In this document: positions 27,286 to 36,521 of the stretch, piece after piece | How the letters are laid out: every line of letters begins with the position of its first letter | Position numbering within the stretch: position 1 is the stretch's first letter | NCBI GenBank assembly: GCA_017934475.1 | Contig: JAGBJN010000010.1 | Location: forward strand, 137,411 to 201,410 | Origin: Clostridia bacterium | GTDB lineage: Bacteria; Bacillota; Clostridia; TANB77; CAG-508 | Direction of reading: 5' to 3' | Length of the DNA stretch: 64,000 nucleotides | Program-made: the position numbers and the translations under genes | Notes under the pieces: model-generated | The model's database searches: none | Told to the model about the DNA's origin: nothing | What the model saw: the letters and a program-made list of their open reading frames with translations, nothing else

Positions 27286-28830
27286 ATGGAGAGTTTTATA
27301 GGAAAAGTAATTAGGGCAAAATTTATAGAAAAAAAAGATAAATACTATTTAGCAAAAGAAATAGGAACAGATATAAATGTATTTGTGGAAGACGAAGGTA
27401 TTTATTATGAAGAAGAATTAATTGGAAATATAGAAAAATGTATTATTGTCGATGAAATAAAAGGTAATTACATAGGAATAATATTAAGTAATAGAAAATT
27501 TATAAATGATATAAAAAGAATAGACCAGGAACTTAGAACAACTCCAGAATATGATGAAATGAGAGATATATACCTTGTTGAAAGATTAAAAATACAAGGG
27601 AAAATGGTTGGATTATATTTAGTTGACGAAGGAAATGTAGCTAAATATTATTTTGGAACAAGAGAAATAGGTATTTATTATAAAAAAATGCCAGAGAATA
27701 ATATATTGTTCAAAGAAAATTCAATAGAAAATGAACTTGCAAATCAAATAAGAGATGTAGTACGTTCAGTAGACCTACAGAAAAAAGAAATATCACTTAT
27801 TCAAGAAAGAGAAAAGGAAAAAGAATTAATACAAAAATCATTAGAGTTAGACGAAAAAGAAGAAATAAAAAAAATAGTAACAATAGATTTACAGCAAAAG
27901 ATTGAAGATAAAAGGATGCAAAAAAACTTATCTAAATCTATGAGTCAAAAACCAGAATTAAAGACAGAAAAAGATATAAATGTTAAGCAAGAATTAAAAA
28001 TGCAAAGTAAAGTAACAGACATGAAAACATTAGGACAGGTTCTTGAAAAAAATGAAAAACTTCCTCAAATGAAAGGAAAAAAATTCGTCAAAATGGGAGT
28101 AATAGAGTCTGATTCCAGAGATGAACTTATAAATGAAAAAGGAGAAAATGTAAAAGCAAATACAACAAGATATTCATTTGTTGCAATTGCAAGTGACGGA
28201 ACAGTAGTACCTATGGACTTAGAACAAGATCATCAAGAAGGAAATAATCCAAGAGAACAAAACTTGCAGGTTTCAAGAGAAGGAAAAGTAAAACAAGATG
28301 ATGTACTTTCTAGGTACAAAATTGGAGAAGGAACAATAGCAATTCAAAATTCGAAATATGGAGAACTAAAAGTATATCATTCACCAAGAAAAACAATTGG
28401 TGGGAAAGATATAGAGGGAAATAAGAGCTTAGATAGAGAACTTGAGACAAGTACTGTTTGGTCATTAAAAAAGAACGAGAAAGACTTAGCACAAGAATAT
28501 CAAGATGGATATAAAAGTGTAGAGGAAGGATATCTTGAAGCCAATAAGCATAAGGATAAAGAAGGAAAGTTAGATATAGACCACTTAACAATAGATGATG
28601 TAGATGGAGAAAAAAATACAAAATCACATATACATGACACTGTGAATTATGACGAGCTTGCAACAAAATGGGGATATTTTGATGATGGTAAACCAGATAC
28701 AAAGAAAGCAATGGAATTATTTGAGGAAAAAAGAAAAGCTAATCCCAAAAAAGAAACTGAGGAAGTTATAGAAATGGTTACAGAAGAATTAGATGAACAA
28801 TACAGAAATAATAATGATAGAAGTAGATAA
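27286..28830 (+). CDS. unknown 514-residue protein at the end of the secretion locus
   Basis: I do not recognise a family. There is no signal peptide and no membrane helix, so it is predicted cytoplasmic. The N-terminal 150 residues look like a compact beta-rich domain (FIGKVIRAKFIEKKDKYYLA…). About 150-260 is a highly charged coiled coil (QEREKEKELIQKSLELDEKEE), and the C-terminal half is acidic and hydrophilic with an IHDTVNYDELATKWGYF segment. It is separated from the machine operon by a terminator, with a weak promoter (extended -10 TGTTAAAAT). Its position suggests an accessory factor or a substrate of the secretion system; this is inference. Confidence 0.6.
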   Translation: MESFIGKVIRAKFIEKKDKYYLAKEIGTDINVFVEDEGIYYEEELIGNIEKCIIVDEIKGNYIGIILSNRKFINDIKRIDQELRTTPEYDEMRDIYLVERLKIQGKMVGLYLVDEGNVAKYYFGTREIGIYYKKMPENNILFKENSIENELANQIRDVVRSVDLQKKEISLIQEREKEKELIQKSLELDEKEEIKKIVTIDLQQKIEDKRMQKNLSKSMSQKPELKTEKDINVKQELKMQSKVTDMKTLGQVLEKNEKLPQMKGKKFVKMGVIESDSRDELINEKGENVKANTTRYSFVAIASDGTVVPMDLEQDHQEGNNPREQNLQVSREGKVKQDDVLSRYKIGEGTIAIQNSKYGELKVYHSPRKTIGGKDIEGNKSLDRELETSTVWSLKKNEKDLAQEYQDGYKSVEEGYLEANKHKDKEGKLDIDHLTIDDVDGEKNTKSHIHDTVNYDELATKWGYFDDGKPDTKKAMELFEEKRKANPKKETEEVIEMVTEELDEQYRNNNDRSR

Positions 28831-28835
28831 ATTAG

Positions 28836-28874
28836 AGACATATTTTGAATTATAATAAAATTTAAAATATGTCT
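28836..28874 (+). terminator. terminator of the 27286-28830 gene
   Basis: 11-bp stem (28836-28846 with 28864-28874) and downstream T-rich sequence. Confidence 0.6.
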
Positions 28875-29096
28875 TTATTCTATCTGTTTTTTTTATAACA
28901 AACTATTGTAATTTACCACATTTTGCGATAGAATATTTGAAAACAAATGAGATAAATTTAATAATAAACAAAAGAAAGGAAAAAAAGTATCACAAATTGT
29001 AAAAAACTTTTTTAATTTAAGTACTAATTACGACAAACTATAAGAAAAATAAAGAGTAAAATATCCTTAAATTAAAAAAGCAGAGGTGGTAAAAGG

Positions 29097-31592
29097 ATGT
29101 TTCAAAATATTACAAAGGATTATGATGAAAATCAAAATCCAAATGAGGAAGTTGAATTTAATAAAACAGGGATAAAAGAAACCATAAAAAAATGGTTTAG
29201 CATAAAAATGATTATATTGTATACAGTTTCATTTTTAATTTCTTTTGTTAGTTTTGGAGTTAATAGCGATTTTGCACCATTCGGAATCGCTATTTTAGTC
29301 GCGGTTTTAGCAAATTGTATCCCAGTAGGAATAGTAGGAGTCTTGGTACTTATGGGAACAGCGATTGCACATGGTGGATCTATGACATTAAATGTATTGC
29401 TTACTCTTTTATTAGTATTTGTTTCAATAATTATAAAAGCACCAAGATTTAATGAAGATAACAATGAAAAAAGAAGATTAGGAATTAGGCTATTAGTTTG
29501 TTCACTAATAGTACAAGGAATTAGACTTATATTTGGACAACCATTAATATATGATGTAATATATGCTTTTGTATTTAGTATTGCAACTTTTATTTTTTAT
29601 AAAATATTTGCAAATGCAATTCCAGTAATAACTAATATTACAGAAAAAAGAGCATATGCGATTGAAGAAGTTATAGGAGCGGCACTTCTTGTAGCAATAG
29701 CTACTTGTGCATTAGGGAATATAAATGTATTTGGATATTCAATAAGAAATATATTATGTATTTTAATAGTTCTAATAATGGGATGGAAAAATGGTATACT
29801 TGTAGGTGCTACAACAGGTGTAACAATAGGAAGTGTTATAGGAATAATATCTGAAGCCGATCCAGTTATTATTGCAACATATGCTTTAGCAGGATTAGTA
29901 TCAGGAATATTTAATAAATTAGGAAAAATTGGAGTTATAGTAGGATTTGTTCTTGGAGTTGTATTATTAACATATATAACAAATGGAAATATGCAAGAAC
30001 TAATAGCATTTAGAGAAATATTAATAGCATCACTTGGACTTCTAATAATTCCTAAAAATTTAAAAATAAATATTGAAGATTTATATAAAACTCCACTATT
30101 ACTTACAGAAGGTGCATCAAGAACTCTTGAAGAAAACCAAGATACAATATTCAAATTAAGTAGTATGTCTGAAACAATATCTGAAATTGCAAAAACATAT
30201 AAGGAAGCAGCAGCTACAATAGTTGATGAAGAAGAGTTAAAGAAACAAGAAGAAGATAATTTTTCAATATTTGAAAAAGAATTGCAAAATGATATAGAGG
30301 GAATAGAAGAAAATATTTTATTTGAAGATATTTATTCACCAGATGATAATTTACTAGAAGATATATTTAAGATTTTACTTGAAAAAGAAGAAATAAATAG
30401 AAGAGACTTATTAGATACACTTGCAAATCATAATAGTTACATTATTGGATATGAAAAAGAATATATAAATGAAGAAGTTGAGCAAGATGTAGCGCAAGTT
30501 GTTAAAATGATAAATTATGCTTATAAGGTAAGTAAAATTAATTTTATTTGGAAGAAAAAACTTGATGAAAATAAAAAAGCAGTATCAAACCAATTGGAAG
30601 AAGTATCAAAGGCAATAGGTGCACTTGTAGATGAGATTGATGTTACAAGTGATGAGAAAATATTAAAGGAAAAAGAAGAAATATTAAAAGAATTTCAAGA
30701 AAAAGAAATTAATGTTGAAGATGTTTCGATTAAAAATGAACAATCAGGCAAAAAAATAATAACGATATACACAAAAGTATGTGAAAATGTGGAAAATCCA
30801 ACTTGTGATGTCAAGAAAATGGGAAAAATTATTAGCAAAATAACAGGCGAGAACATGATATTACAAAAACAAGAATGTGGATTAAGAGTTAACTCAGAGA
30901 CATGTTCATTTACATATTCATCTAAAGATAGACAAACAGTTCAAATCGGTATTGCAAAGACTACAAAAGATGGCTCAGTGATATCAGGGGATTCAAGTAT
31001 ACAAACAAAATTGGAAGATGGAAAATATTTACTTGCTATAAGTGATGGAATGGGTTCTGGTAAAGAAGCTAAAAAAGCAAGTAAAACAGCAATATCATTA
31101 TTAGATAGACTTTTAACATCAGGATTTGAAAAAGATACATCTATAAGATTAATAAATTCTACATTAAATACGATTGGGGAAGATAAAGAAATATTTGCAA
31201 CATTAGATATTGCAGTACTTGATTTATTCTCTAAAAAATTAGAATTTATAAAAAACGGTGCATGTCCAACATATGTTAAAAATGAAAGTAATGTTGAAGT
31301 ACTAAAAAATGTTGCATTGCCAAGCGGAATATTAAATGATATAGATCTAGTTGTAAATGATAGAGAACTAAAAAATGAAGACATAATTGTAATGTGTAGT
31401 GATGGAATATACGATTCATCAGATGAATATACCAATAGGGAATTATGGTTAAAATTCTTACTTGAAGATATAGAAACAGAAGATGTACAGAAAATAGCAG
31501 ACATAATATTACAAGAAGCTGTAGACAATAACCTTGGAAGACCAAAGGATGATATGACAGTTATAGTTGCAAGAATAAAAGATGTAAAATAA
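29097..31592 (+). CDS. spoIIE: stage II sporulation protein E
   Basis: 831 residues. About ten N-terminal membrane helices (30-325), a regulatory central part (330-590) and a C-terminal PP2C-type serine phosphatase with ISDGMGSGKEAKKAS and VMCSDGIYDSSD, the two aspartate metal motifs. SpoIIE dephosphorylates SpoIIAA to release sigma-F in the forespore. AGAGGTGG precedes the ATG. The 266-nt upstream region contains a near-match to a Spo0A box (TACGACA at 29032), in line with its usual control by Spo0A. It is a single gene with its own terminator. Confidence 0.96.
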   Translation: MFQNITKDYDENQNPNEEVEFNKTGIKETIKKWFSIKMIILYTVSFLISFVSFGVNSDFAPFGIAILVAVLANCIPVGIVGVLVLMGTAIAHGGSMTLNVLLTLLLVFVSIIIKAPRFNEDNNEKRRLGIRLLVCSLIVQGIRLIFGQPLIYDVIYAFVFSIATFIFYKIFANAIPVITNITEKRAYAIEEVIGAALLVAIATCALGNINVFGYSIRNILCILIVLIMGWKNGILVGATTGVTIGSVIGIISEADPVIIATYALAGLVSGIFNKLGKIGVIVGFVLGVVLLTYITNGNMQELIAFREILIASLGLLIIPKNLKINIEDLYKTPLLLTEGASRTLEENQDTIFKLSSMSETISEIAKTYKEAAATIVDEEELKKQEEDNFSIFEKELQNDIEGIEENILFEDIYSPDDNLLEDIFKILLEKEEINRRDLLDTLANHNSYIIGYEKEYINEEVEQDVAQVVKMINYAYKVSKINFIWKKKLDENKKAVSNQLEEVSKAIGALVDEIDVTSDEKILKEKEEILKEFQEKEINVEDVSIKNEQSGKKIITIYTKVCENVENPTCDVKKMGKIISKITGENMILQKQECGLRVNSETCSFTYSSKDRQTVQIGIAKTTKDGSVISGDSSIQTKLEDGKYLLAISDGMGSGKEAKKASKTAISLLDRLLTSGFEKDTSIRLINSTLNTIGEDKEIFATLDIAVLDLFSKKLEFIKNGACPTYVKNESNVEVLKNVALPSGILNDIDLVVNDRELKNEDIIVMCSDGIYDSSDEYTNRELWLKFLLEDIETEDVQKIADIILQEAVDNNLGRPKDDMTVIVARIKDVK

Positions 31593-31607
31593 TAAAAGTA
31601 TAAAAAA

Positions 31608-31638
31608 TAGGATTACATTAAGTAATCTTATTTTTTTA
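31608..31638 (+). terminator. terminator of spoIIE
   Basis: Short stem GGATTAC/GTAATCTT with a 5-nt loop, followed by a run of seven T. Confidence 0.7.
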
Positions 31639-31653
31639 TATATTGACAAATTA

Positions 31654-31662
31654 TGTTATAAT
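31654..31662 (+). promoter_or_regulatory. extended -10 promoter of uvrC
   Basis: TGTTATAAT, an extended -10. The nearby TTGACA at 31643 is only 8 nt away and is not a usable -35. Confidence 0.6.
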
Positions 31663-31681
31663 AAATTTAAGGAGAAAAGGC

Positions 31682-33496
31682 ATGTTTAATATAGAAGAAG
31701 AACTAAAAAAATTGCCACATAAACCAGGCGTATATATAATGCATGATAAAGATGACAAAATAATATATGTTGGAAAAGCAGTTTCGCTAAGAAATAGGGT
31801 AAGGCAGTATTTTAGAAAAAATAAGAAAACAAAAAGAATAGAAAATATGGTGTCTTTGGTTGACCACTTTGAATATATTGTGGTTGATAATGAAGCAGAG
31901 GCACTTATTTTAGAATGCAATTTAATCAAGAAAAATATGCCTAAATTCAATGTTTTATTAAAAGATGATAAAACATATCCATATATAAAAATAAATGTAC
32001 AAGATGACTATCCTAATATTTATATAACAAGAAGAATATTAAATGATGGTGCAAAATATTTTGGACCATATGCATCAGCAGGAAGCGCAAAGGAAATGGT
32101 TGATTTTATAAAGGCAAAATTTAGGATAAGACAATGTAGAAATTTTAAATATAAAGACAGACCTTGCTTAAATTATCATATAAAAAAATGTATGGCACCT
32201 TGTATGGGATATGTTTCAAAAGAAGAATACAGAAAACAAATAGATGAAATAATATCTTTGCTTGAAGGAAAAACAGATAAAATAATAAAAGAAATGCAAA
32301 AAGAAATGCAAGAATTATCATCAAAAATGGAATTTGAAAAAGCAGCATATATAAGAGATAAAATTATTGCAATAGAAAATATTTCACAAAAACAAAAAGT
32401 ATCAAATATTACAGAAAATGATATAGATGTAATAGGAATAGCAAGAAATGAAATAGAAGTATGTGTTGAAATATTCTTTGTTAGAAAGTCAAAAATGATA
32501 GGAAGAGAACATTACTTTTTTAAAAACCTAGAAGATGAAGAAAATAAGCAAATATTATCTGAATTCGTAAAACAATATTATGTTGGAAGAGCGATTCTTC
32601 CGAATAAAATAATGATGAGAGAAGAAATAGAAGATAAAGAAGTAATAGAAGAATGGTTAAGCACAGAAGCAAAAAGAAAAGTTGAAATTAAGACTCCACA
32701 AAAAGGAGAAAAATTACGTTTAGTAGAGATGGCAGAAAGAAATGCAGCCATAACTTTAGAAAATAAAAATAAAGAAAAATATAATGTACTTGCAGAATTA
32801 AAAGAAGTACTTAAATTAAATATTCTACCAAGAAAAATAGAATGTTATGATATTTCAAATTTATCTGGAACAAATATGGTAGCTGGAATGTGTGTAATGC
32901 AAGATGGTATAATAAAAAAGAACTTATCAAGAAGATTTAAAATAAAAACAGTATTTTCACAAGATGACCCAGCATGTATGAAAGAAGTAGTAAAAAGAAG
33001 ATTACTACATTCATTAGATAAAATAGATTCATCATTTGGAAAACTTCCAGATGCGATATTTGCAGATGGGGGTATAACTCAAATAAGAGCAATAAAATCT
33101 GCAATAGAAGATACTATAAAAGATAGAGAAGATAAAAAGGAAGAGTTAAGTAAAATAGTTGTATTTGGTATGGTAAAAAATGATAAGCACCAAACAAGAG
33201 CATTAATGGATGAAAATAGAAATGAGATAAAAATATCACAAGAATTATTCAATTTAATTACAAATTTTCAAGATAGTGTTCATGATAATGCAATAGGATA
33301 CCATAGAAGCTTGAGAGAAAAAGAATTAACGCATTCTGAATTAGATGACATAGACGGTATAGGCGAAGTAAAGAAAAAAGCTTTATTAAAAGAATTTGGT
33401 AGTGTAAAAAGAATAAAAGAAGCAGAAATAGAAGATTTGATGAAAGTAAAAGGTATAACAAAAGAATTAGCAGAAAAAATAAAAGAGGCACTTTAG
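31682..33496 (+). CDS. uvrC: excinuclease ABC subunit C
   Basis: 604 residues, the usual size. The N-terminal GIY-YIG nuclease (PGVYIMHDKDDKIIYVGKA) cuts 3' of the lesion. The UVR helix pair (about 200-240, MEFEKAAYIRDKI) contacts UvrB. The RNase H-like domain (ECYDISNLSGTNMVAGMCV … FADGG) makes the 5' cut, followed by tandem helix-hairpin-helix motifs at the end. The start is ATG 31682, after AAGGAG, rather than the upstream TTG at 31643. It acts in nucleotide-excision repair with UvrA/B. Confidence 0.97.
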   Translation: MFNIEEELKKLPHKPGVYIMHDKDDKIIYVGKAVSLRNRVRQYFRKNKKTKRIENMVSLVDHFEYIVVDNEAEALILECNLIKKNMPKFNVLLKDDKTYPYIKINVQDDYPNIYITRRILNDGAKYFGPYASAGSAKEMVDFIKAKFRIRQCRNFKYKDRPCLNYHIKKCMAPCMGYVSKEEYRKQIDEIISLLEGKTDKIIKEMQKEMQELSSKMEFEKAAYIRDKIIAIENISQKQKVSNITENDIDVIGIARNEIEVCVEIFFVRKSKMIGREHYFFKNLEDEENKQILSEFVKQYYVGRAILPNKIMMREEIEDKEVIEEWLSTEAKRKVEIKTPQKGEKLRLVEMAERNAAITLENKNKEKYNVLAELKEVLKLNILPRKIECYDISNLSGTNMVAGMCVMQDGIIKKNLSRRFKIKTVFSQDDPACMKEVVKRRLLHSLDKIDSSFGKLPDAIFADGGITQIRAIKSAIEDTIKDREDKKEELSKIVVFGMVKNDKHQTRALMDENRNEIKISQELFNLITNFQDSVHDNAIGYHRSLREKELTHSELDDIDGIGEVKKKALLKEFGSVKRIKEAEIEDLMKVKGITKELAEKIKEAL

Positions 33497-33534
33497 TATT
33501 TATATACAAAAGAGTCTCTTTTTATTTACATAAT

Positions 33535-33563
33535 TTGCAAAAAAGGCGAAAATATGGTATAAT
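33535..33563 (+). promoter_or_regulatory. promoter of the 33635-33982 gene
   Basis: TTGCAA, 17-nt spacer, TATAAT. Confidence 0.75.
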
Positions 33564-33634
33564 AATAGATGAATCTGCTAAGTGCAGAAGAGTAATCATA
33601 AACATGTCACAACAGGAAAAAGGAGGAAAAAGAC

Positions 33635-33982
33635 ATGGGATACCACGTAGACATTAATACGGCAAGCTCCTATGGAGCAGCAGCAATTCTCGAGGTTATG
33701 CTTAAGGCACCTGGAGTTGAGGTTAAGCGGGCAAGAATTAACACCCGTGAAATTCCTGATTTAGAGGAACCTTCTGAGAATTGGGCTCTGATTCTGGAGT
33801 GCACATCTAATACCAGAGAGGCTGAAAACTTTGAAATACGAGTTTGTAGTCTTACATCTGGGTATGGTGGATCAGGTCCGAAAGATCTCGTGAAATGCTT
33901 GAAATTAGCCAAGGTAAACTTTGATGAAAACGAAATCTATTCTGAGGATAATAGATGCCTCAGAAGAGTCTACGAGAAGTAA
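33635..33982 (+). CDS. unknown 115-residue protein with atypical composition
   Basis: I do not recognise a family. The product has an N-terminal SSYGAAAILEVMLKAPGVEVKR segment, a central Gly-rich turn (SGYGGSGPKDL) and three cysteines; no signal peptide or membrane helix. AAAGGAGG ends about 10 nt before the ATG. Its base composition is plainly less AT-rich than the neighbours, with codons such as CTC, GAG, CGG and GCC that are rare around it, which suggests transfer or different selection. It is a one-gene unit with its own promoter and a strong terminator. Confidence 0.7.
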   Translation: MGYHVDINTASSYGAAAILEVMLKAPGVEVKRARINTREIPDLEEPSENWALILECTSNTREAENFEIRVCSLTSGYGGSGPKDLVKCLKLAKVNFDENEIYSEDNRCLRRVYEK

Positions 33983-33993
33983 GAAGACATGTG

Positions 33994-34024
33994 AAAGGAA
34001 GTGGTGAAATTTACCACTTCCTTT
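33994..34024 (+). terminator. terminator of the 33635-33982 gene
   Basis: Perfect 12-bp stem (33994-34005 with 34013-34024), 7-nt loop, T-rich tail. Confidence 0.85.
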
Positions 34025-34034
34025 TCTTTTTCTA

Positions 34035-34063
34035 TTGAAAAATACAAAAATTATATATATAAT
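34035..34063 (+). promoter_or_regulatory. promoter of the DUF4116 gene
   Basis: TTGAAA, 17-nt spacer, TATAAT. Confidence 0.65.
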
Positions 34064-34117
34064 ACGGTTGAAATAAATAAAGAAAATAAATTATATATAT
34101 CATTAGGAGGAAAAGAC

Positions 34118-34672
34118 ATGCCGGAACCAATTGAACAAGTAAAAATGAGAGAGAATTCAAGTAACAGAGAATATGTATTAAATGCTGTAAAAGAAAATGG
34201 AAAATTATTAGATTTTGCAGATGAAGAATTTAAAGATGATAGAGAAATAGCATTAGAAGCGGTAAAAAATAACCCTGAGGCACTTGAATTTGTATCAGAT
34301 AGATTAAAAGAAGATAGAGAAATAGTATATGAATCAGTAAGTAAATTAGGTTGGACATATTGTTATGCTAAGGGAAAACTTTTAGAAGATAAAGAACTTT
34401 TAATGAGTGGATTAAAAATAAGTGGACAAATATTATATTTTTCTATTCCAGAAATGCGAGATGATAAAGAAGTAGTTAAACTTGCAGTAGAGAATAAACC
34501 CATAATTATAAAATATGCCAGTGAAAGATTAAGAAATGATAAAGAAATTGCATTAATTGCATTACAAAATGATAAAGACATTGATAATGATAAAGAAAGA
34601 GATTGCTATAAATTTATTGGTGAAGAATTAAGAGATGATGAAGAAATACAAGCACTAAGATCAATAGAGTAA
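34118..34672 (+). CDS. DUF4116 repeat protein
   Basis: 184 residues made of about four helical repeats of roughly 25-45 residues, each with a (D/N)-(R/K)-E-(I/V)-(A/V)-x-(E/L)-A-V-(K/E)-x-N core followed by a short L-x-(F/Y)-(A/V)-(S/D) helix. This is the DUF4116 pattern. The function of the family is unknown; repeats of this sort usually bind proteins. It starts at ATG 34118 with AGGAGG upstream; the longer frame from 34001 overlaps the promoter and terminator and is not used. It is cytoplasmic, in its own transcription unit. Confidence 0.85.
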   Translation: MPEPIEQVKMRENSSNREYVLNAVKENGKLLDFADEEFKDDREIALEAVKNNPEALEFVSDRLKEDREIVYESVSKLGWTYCYAKGKLLEDKELLMSGLKISGQILYFSIPEMRDDKEVVKLAVENKPIIIKYASERLRNDKEIALIALQNDKDIDNDKERDCYKFIGEELRDDEEIQALRSIE

Positions 34673-34730
34673 AAGAATAAGTCAAAAAAGTTTTGACTCA
34701 TTCTTTTATTTTTATATATTTAATTTTCTT

Positions 34731-36017
34731 CTATTTAGTAATTAAATTATCATATTTTACATCTTCTTTTGGATATTCATTTGGTTTTAATCCTACTCTT
34801 TTTTTCATAAAAGAAGAAACAAGTACAATAATAATACTAAAAGTTATACCGACTATTATCATACAAATTGAAGTTTCTAATCTGTCTAATAAAAATGATG
34901 CTAAAACACCAAATACTGCACAAGATATACTTTTAAAGAAGCTATCTGCAGTATATATTTTTGTATCTATCTCTTCATTTGTGAAGTTACCTAAGTACTT
35001 CTCTATTAAAGGATAAAATAAACCTTTTATAAAATGTCTTATTATATAAAAGAATATAATAAAGAAAATACATAATGGATATATTTCAGCGATGATACCA
35101 AATATTCCAACAATAATACAACCAATAGAAGATATTCCACCAAGAACAGAAAGAGATCTATTTGTGAATTTATTATGGAAGGTTTCTTGTTTTTTTGCAG
35201 AGATAGCAGAAACTATTCCTAAAAAAGCGAAAACAATTCCTAAATATTTTGCAGGTATATTCAAATCTTCTAACATACTAACTTCATAGTTAGTTAATAT
35301 ACTAAATAATCCCATCATTATACTTGAGAAAAGTAGTAGCCCTTTTATCCTTTCAGATTTAAAAATAAATTTAAATGCTTCACTTAAATCTTTAAATTGC
35401 TTAAATGTTTCAGTTCTGGCAACTTTTCTTCTTTCAATTGGTTCAATGAAAAATAAAGACATAATAGTTACAAGTATTAATGTAGAAAGTGATAGAATAA
35501 TAGGTACATATGGATTTATTTCATACAAGATACCAGCTGCAATCGTAGAAAATGCATTTATGATGTAATACATTGATAATCCTTTACTTGATATTTTAGC
35601 AAAAATTCTATCCTTTTGAGAATATGGAGGTATAGATTCACTAAGCAAGCTAGGTTCAGCACTTTCTTTTATTGCAAAAGATAATGAACTTAATATCTCA
35701 GCTATTATAAGATTAAATAAATTTGTACTAAATATTATCATTACCATATATAAGCAACTAAGTATATTACCTAAAATGATACTATTTTTTTTACCTAAAA
35801 ATTCTATTATAAAAGTAGCAGGTATCTGACAGAAAACTGCAAATAAATAATAGAAAGAATCAATTAAAACTACATCAGCAGGATTGATTCCTTTTACTTG
35901 AGTTAAAAATAAAAAGTTAATAGTATAAAAGAAAATATAGTCCCAACTAAGAGTTTTATATTTTGGATATAATTTCATATTTCTTTTCCTGATTTTTATC
36001 AGGTTTTCTTCTTTCAT
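34731..36017 (-). CDS. major facilitator superfamily transporter
   Basis: 428 residues, twelve predicted membrane helices in two halves with a long central cytoplasmic loop (FIEPIERRKVARTETFKQFKDLSEAF). The order of helices and a small-residue-rich region after helix 2 (FLGKKNSIILGNILSCLYM) fit the MFS. The substrate is not evident; efflux-type relatives are common. The start is ATG 36017 with AGAGGAA upstream rather than the distal start at 36125, whose extra 36 residues contain no good ribosome site. It is a single gene on the minus strand, divergent from gatCAB. Confidence 0.85.
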   Translation of the reverse strand: MKEENLIKIRKRNMKLYPKYKTLSWDYIFFYTINFLFLTQVKGINPADVVLIDSFYYLFAVFCQIPATFIIEFLGKKNSIILGNILSCLYMVMIIFSTNLFNLIIAEILSSLSFAIKESAEPSLLSESIPPYSQKDRIFAKISSKGLSMYYIINAFSTIAAGILYEINPYVPIILSLSTLILVTIMSLFFIEPIERRKVARTETFKQFKDLSEAFKFIFKSERIKGLLLFSSIMMGLFSILTNYEVSMLEDLNIPAKYLGIVFAFLGIVSAISAKKQETFHNKFTNRSLSVLGGISSIGCIIVGIFGIIAEIYPLCIFFIIFFYIIRHFIKGLFYPLIEKYLGNFTNEEIDTKIYTADSFFKSISCAVFGVLASFLLDRLETSICMIIVGITFSIIIVLVSSFMKKRVGLKPNEYPKEDVKYDNLITK

Positions 36018-36125
36018 AAAAATTCCTCTTTCGTAAAATTTAATTAAAGTAATTATATAACAATAACTAAATTGTGGCAATAGGTAAAAAAATATTGCTT
36101 TTTTGTATAAATTCCTTACGGACAC

Positions 36126-36154
36126 TTGTAATTTAGGAAAAAAAAAGATATAAT
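36126..36154 (+). promoter_or_regulatory. promoter of gatCAB
   Basis: TTGTAA, 17-nt spacer, TATAAT. Confidence 0.7.
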
Positions 36155-36189
36155 AACAAACATATAAGTTTAATTTAGGAGATGATAAA

Positions 36190-36477
36190 ATGAAGGTTTC
36201 AAAAGAAGAAGTTATGCATATCGCAAAACTTGCTAATTTAAATTTAAGAGATGAAGAAATCGATAAATTTACAACAAATTTAGAAGATATTTTAAATTTT
36301 GCAGATATTGTAAATAACGCACCTGTTGAAGGATTAACAGAATCTTTTGGTGTAAATGAAAATTATAATGTATTTAGAAAAGATGAAATAAAGGTATTTG
36401 AAGATAATGAAGCATTACTTCAAAATGCACCTGAAAAAGATAGAAATATGTTTAAAATACCTAAGGTAATTCAATAA
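36190..36477 (+). CDS. gatC: Asp/Glu-tRNA amidotransferase subunit C
   Basis: 95 residues with the GatC pattern: VSKEEVMHIAKLANLNLRDEE at the start, then LEDILNFADIVNNAPVEGL and the C-terminal RKDEIK region. GatC wraps around GatA and GatB and stabilises the complex. It is first gene of the gatCAB operon. TAGGAG precedes the ATG by a usual distance. Confidence 0.95.
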   Translation: MKVSKEEVMHIAKLANLNLRDEEIDKFTTNLEDILNFADIVNNAPVEGLTESFGVNENYNVFRKDEIKVFEDNEALLQNAPEKDRNMFKIPKVIQ

Positions 36478-36521
36478 ATAAGAAAATACTAAAAAAACAA
36501 AAAAATTAGGGAGGTTATTTA

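Noticed and set aside
14443-28874. The secretion locus as an integrative conjugative element
   Set aside because: No integrase, relaxase, coupling protein, attachment repeats or composition shift were seen, and the flanks are ordinary chromosomal genes.
31643-31662. TTGACA-TATAAT as uvrC promoter
   Set aside because: The spacer is only 8 nt. An extended -10 is the more likely element.
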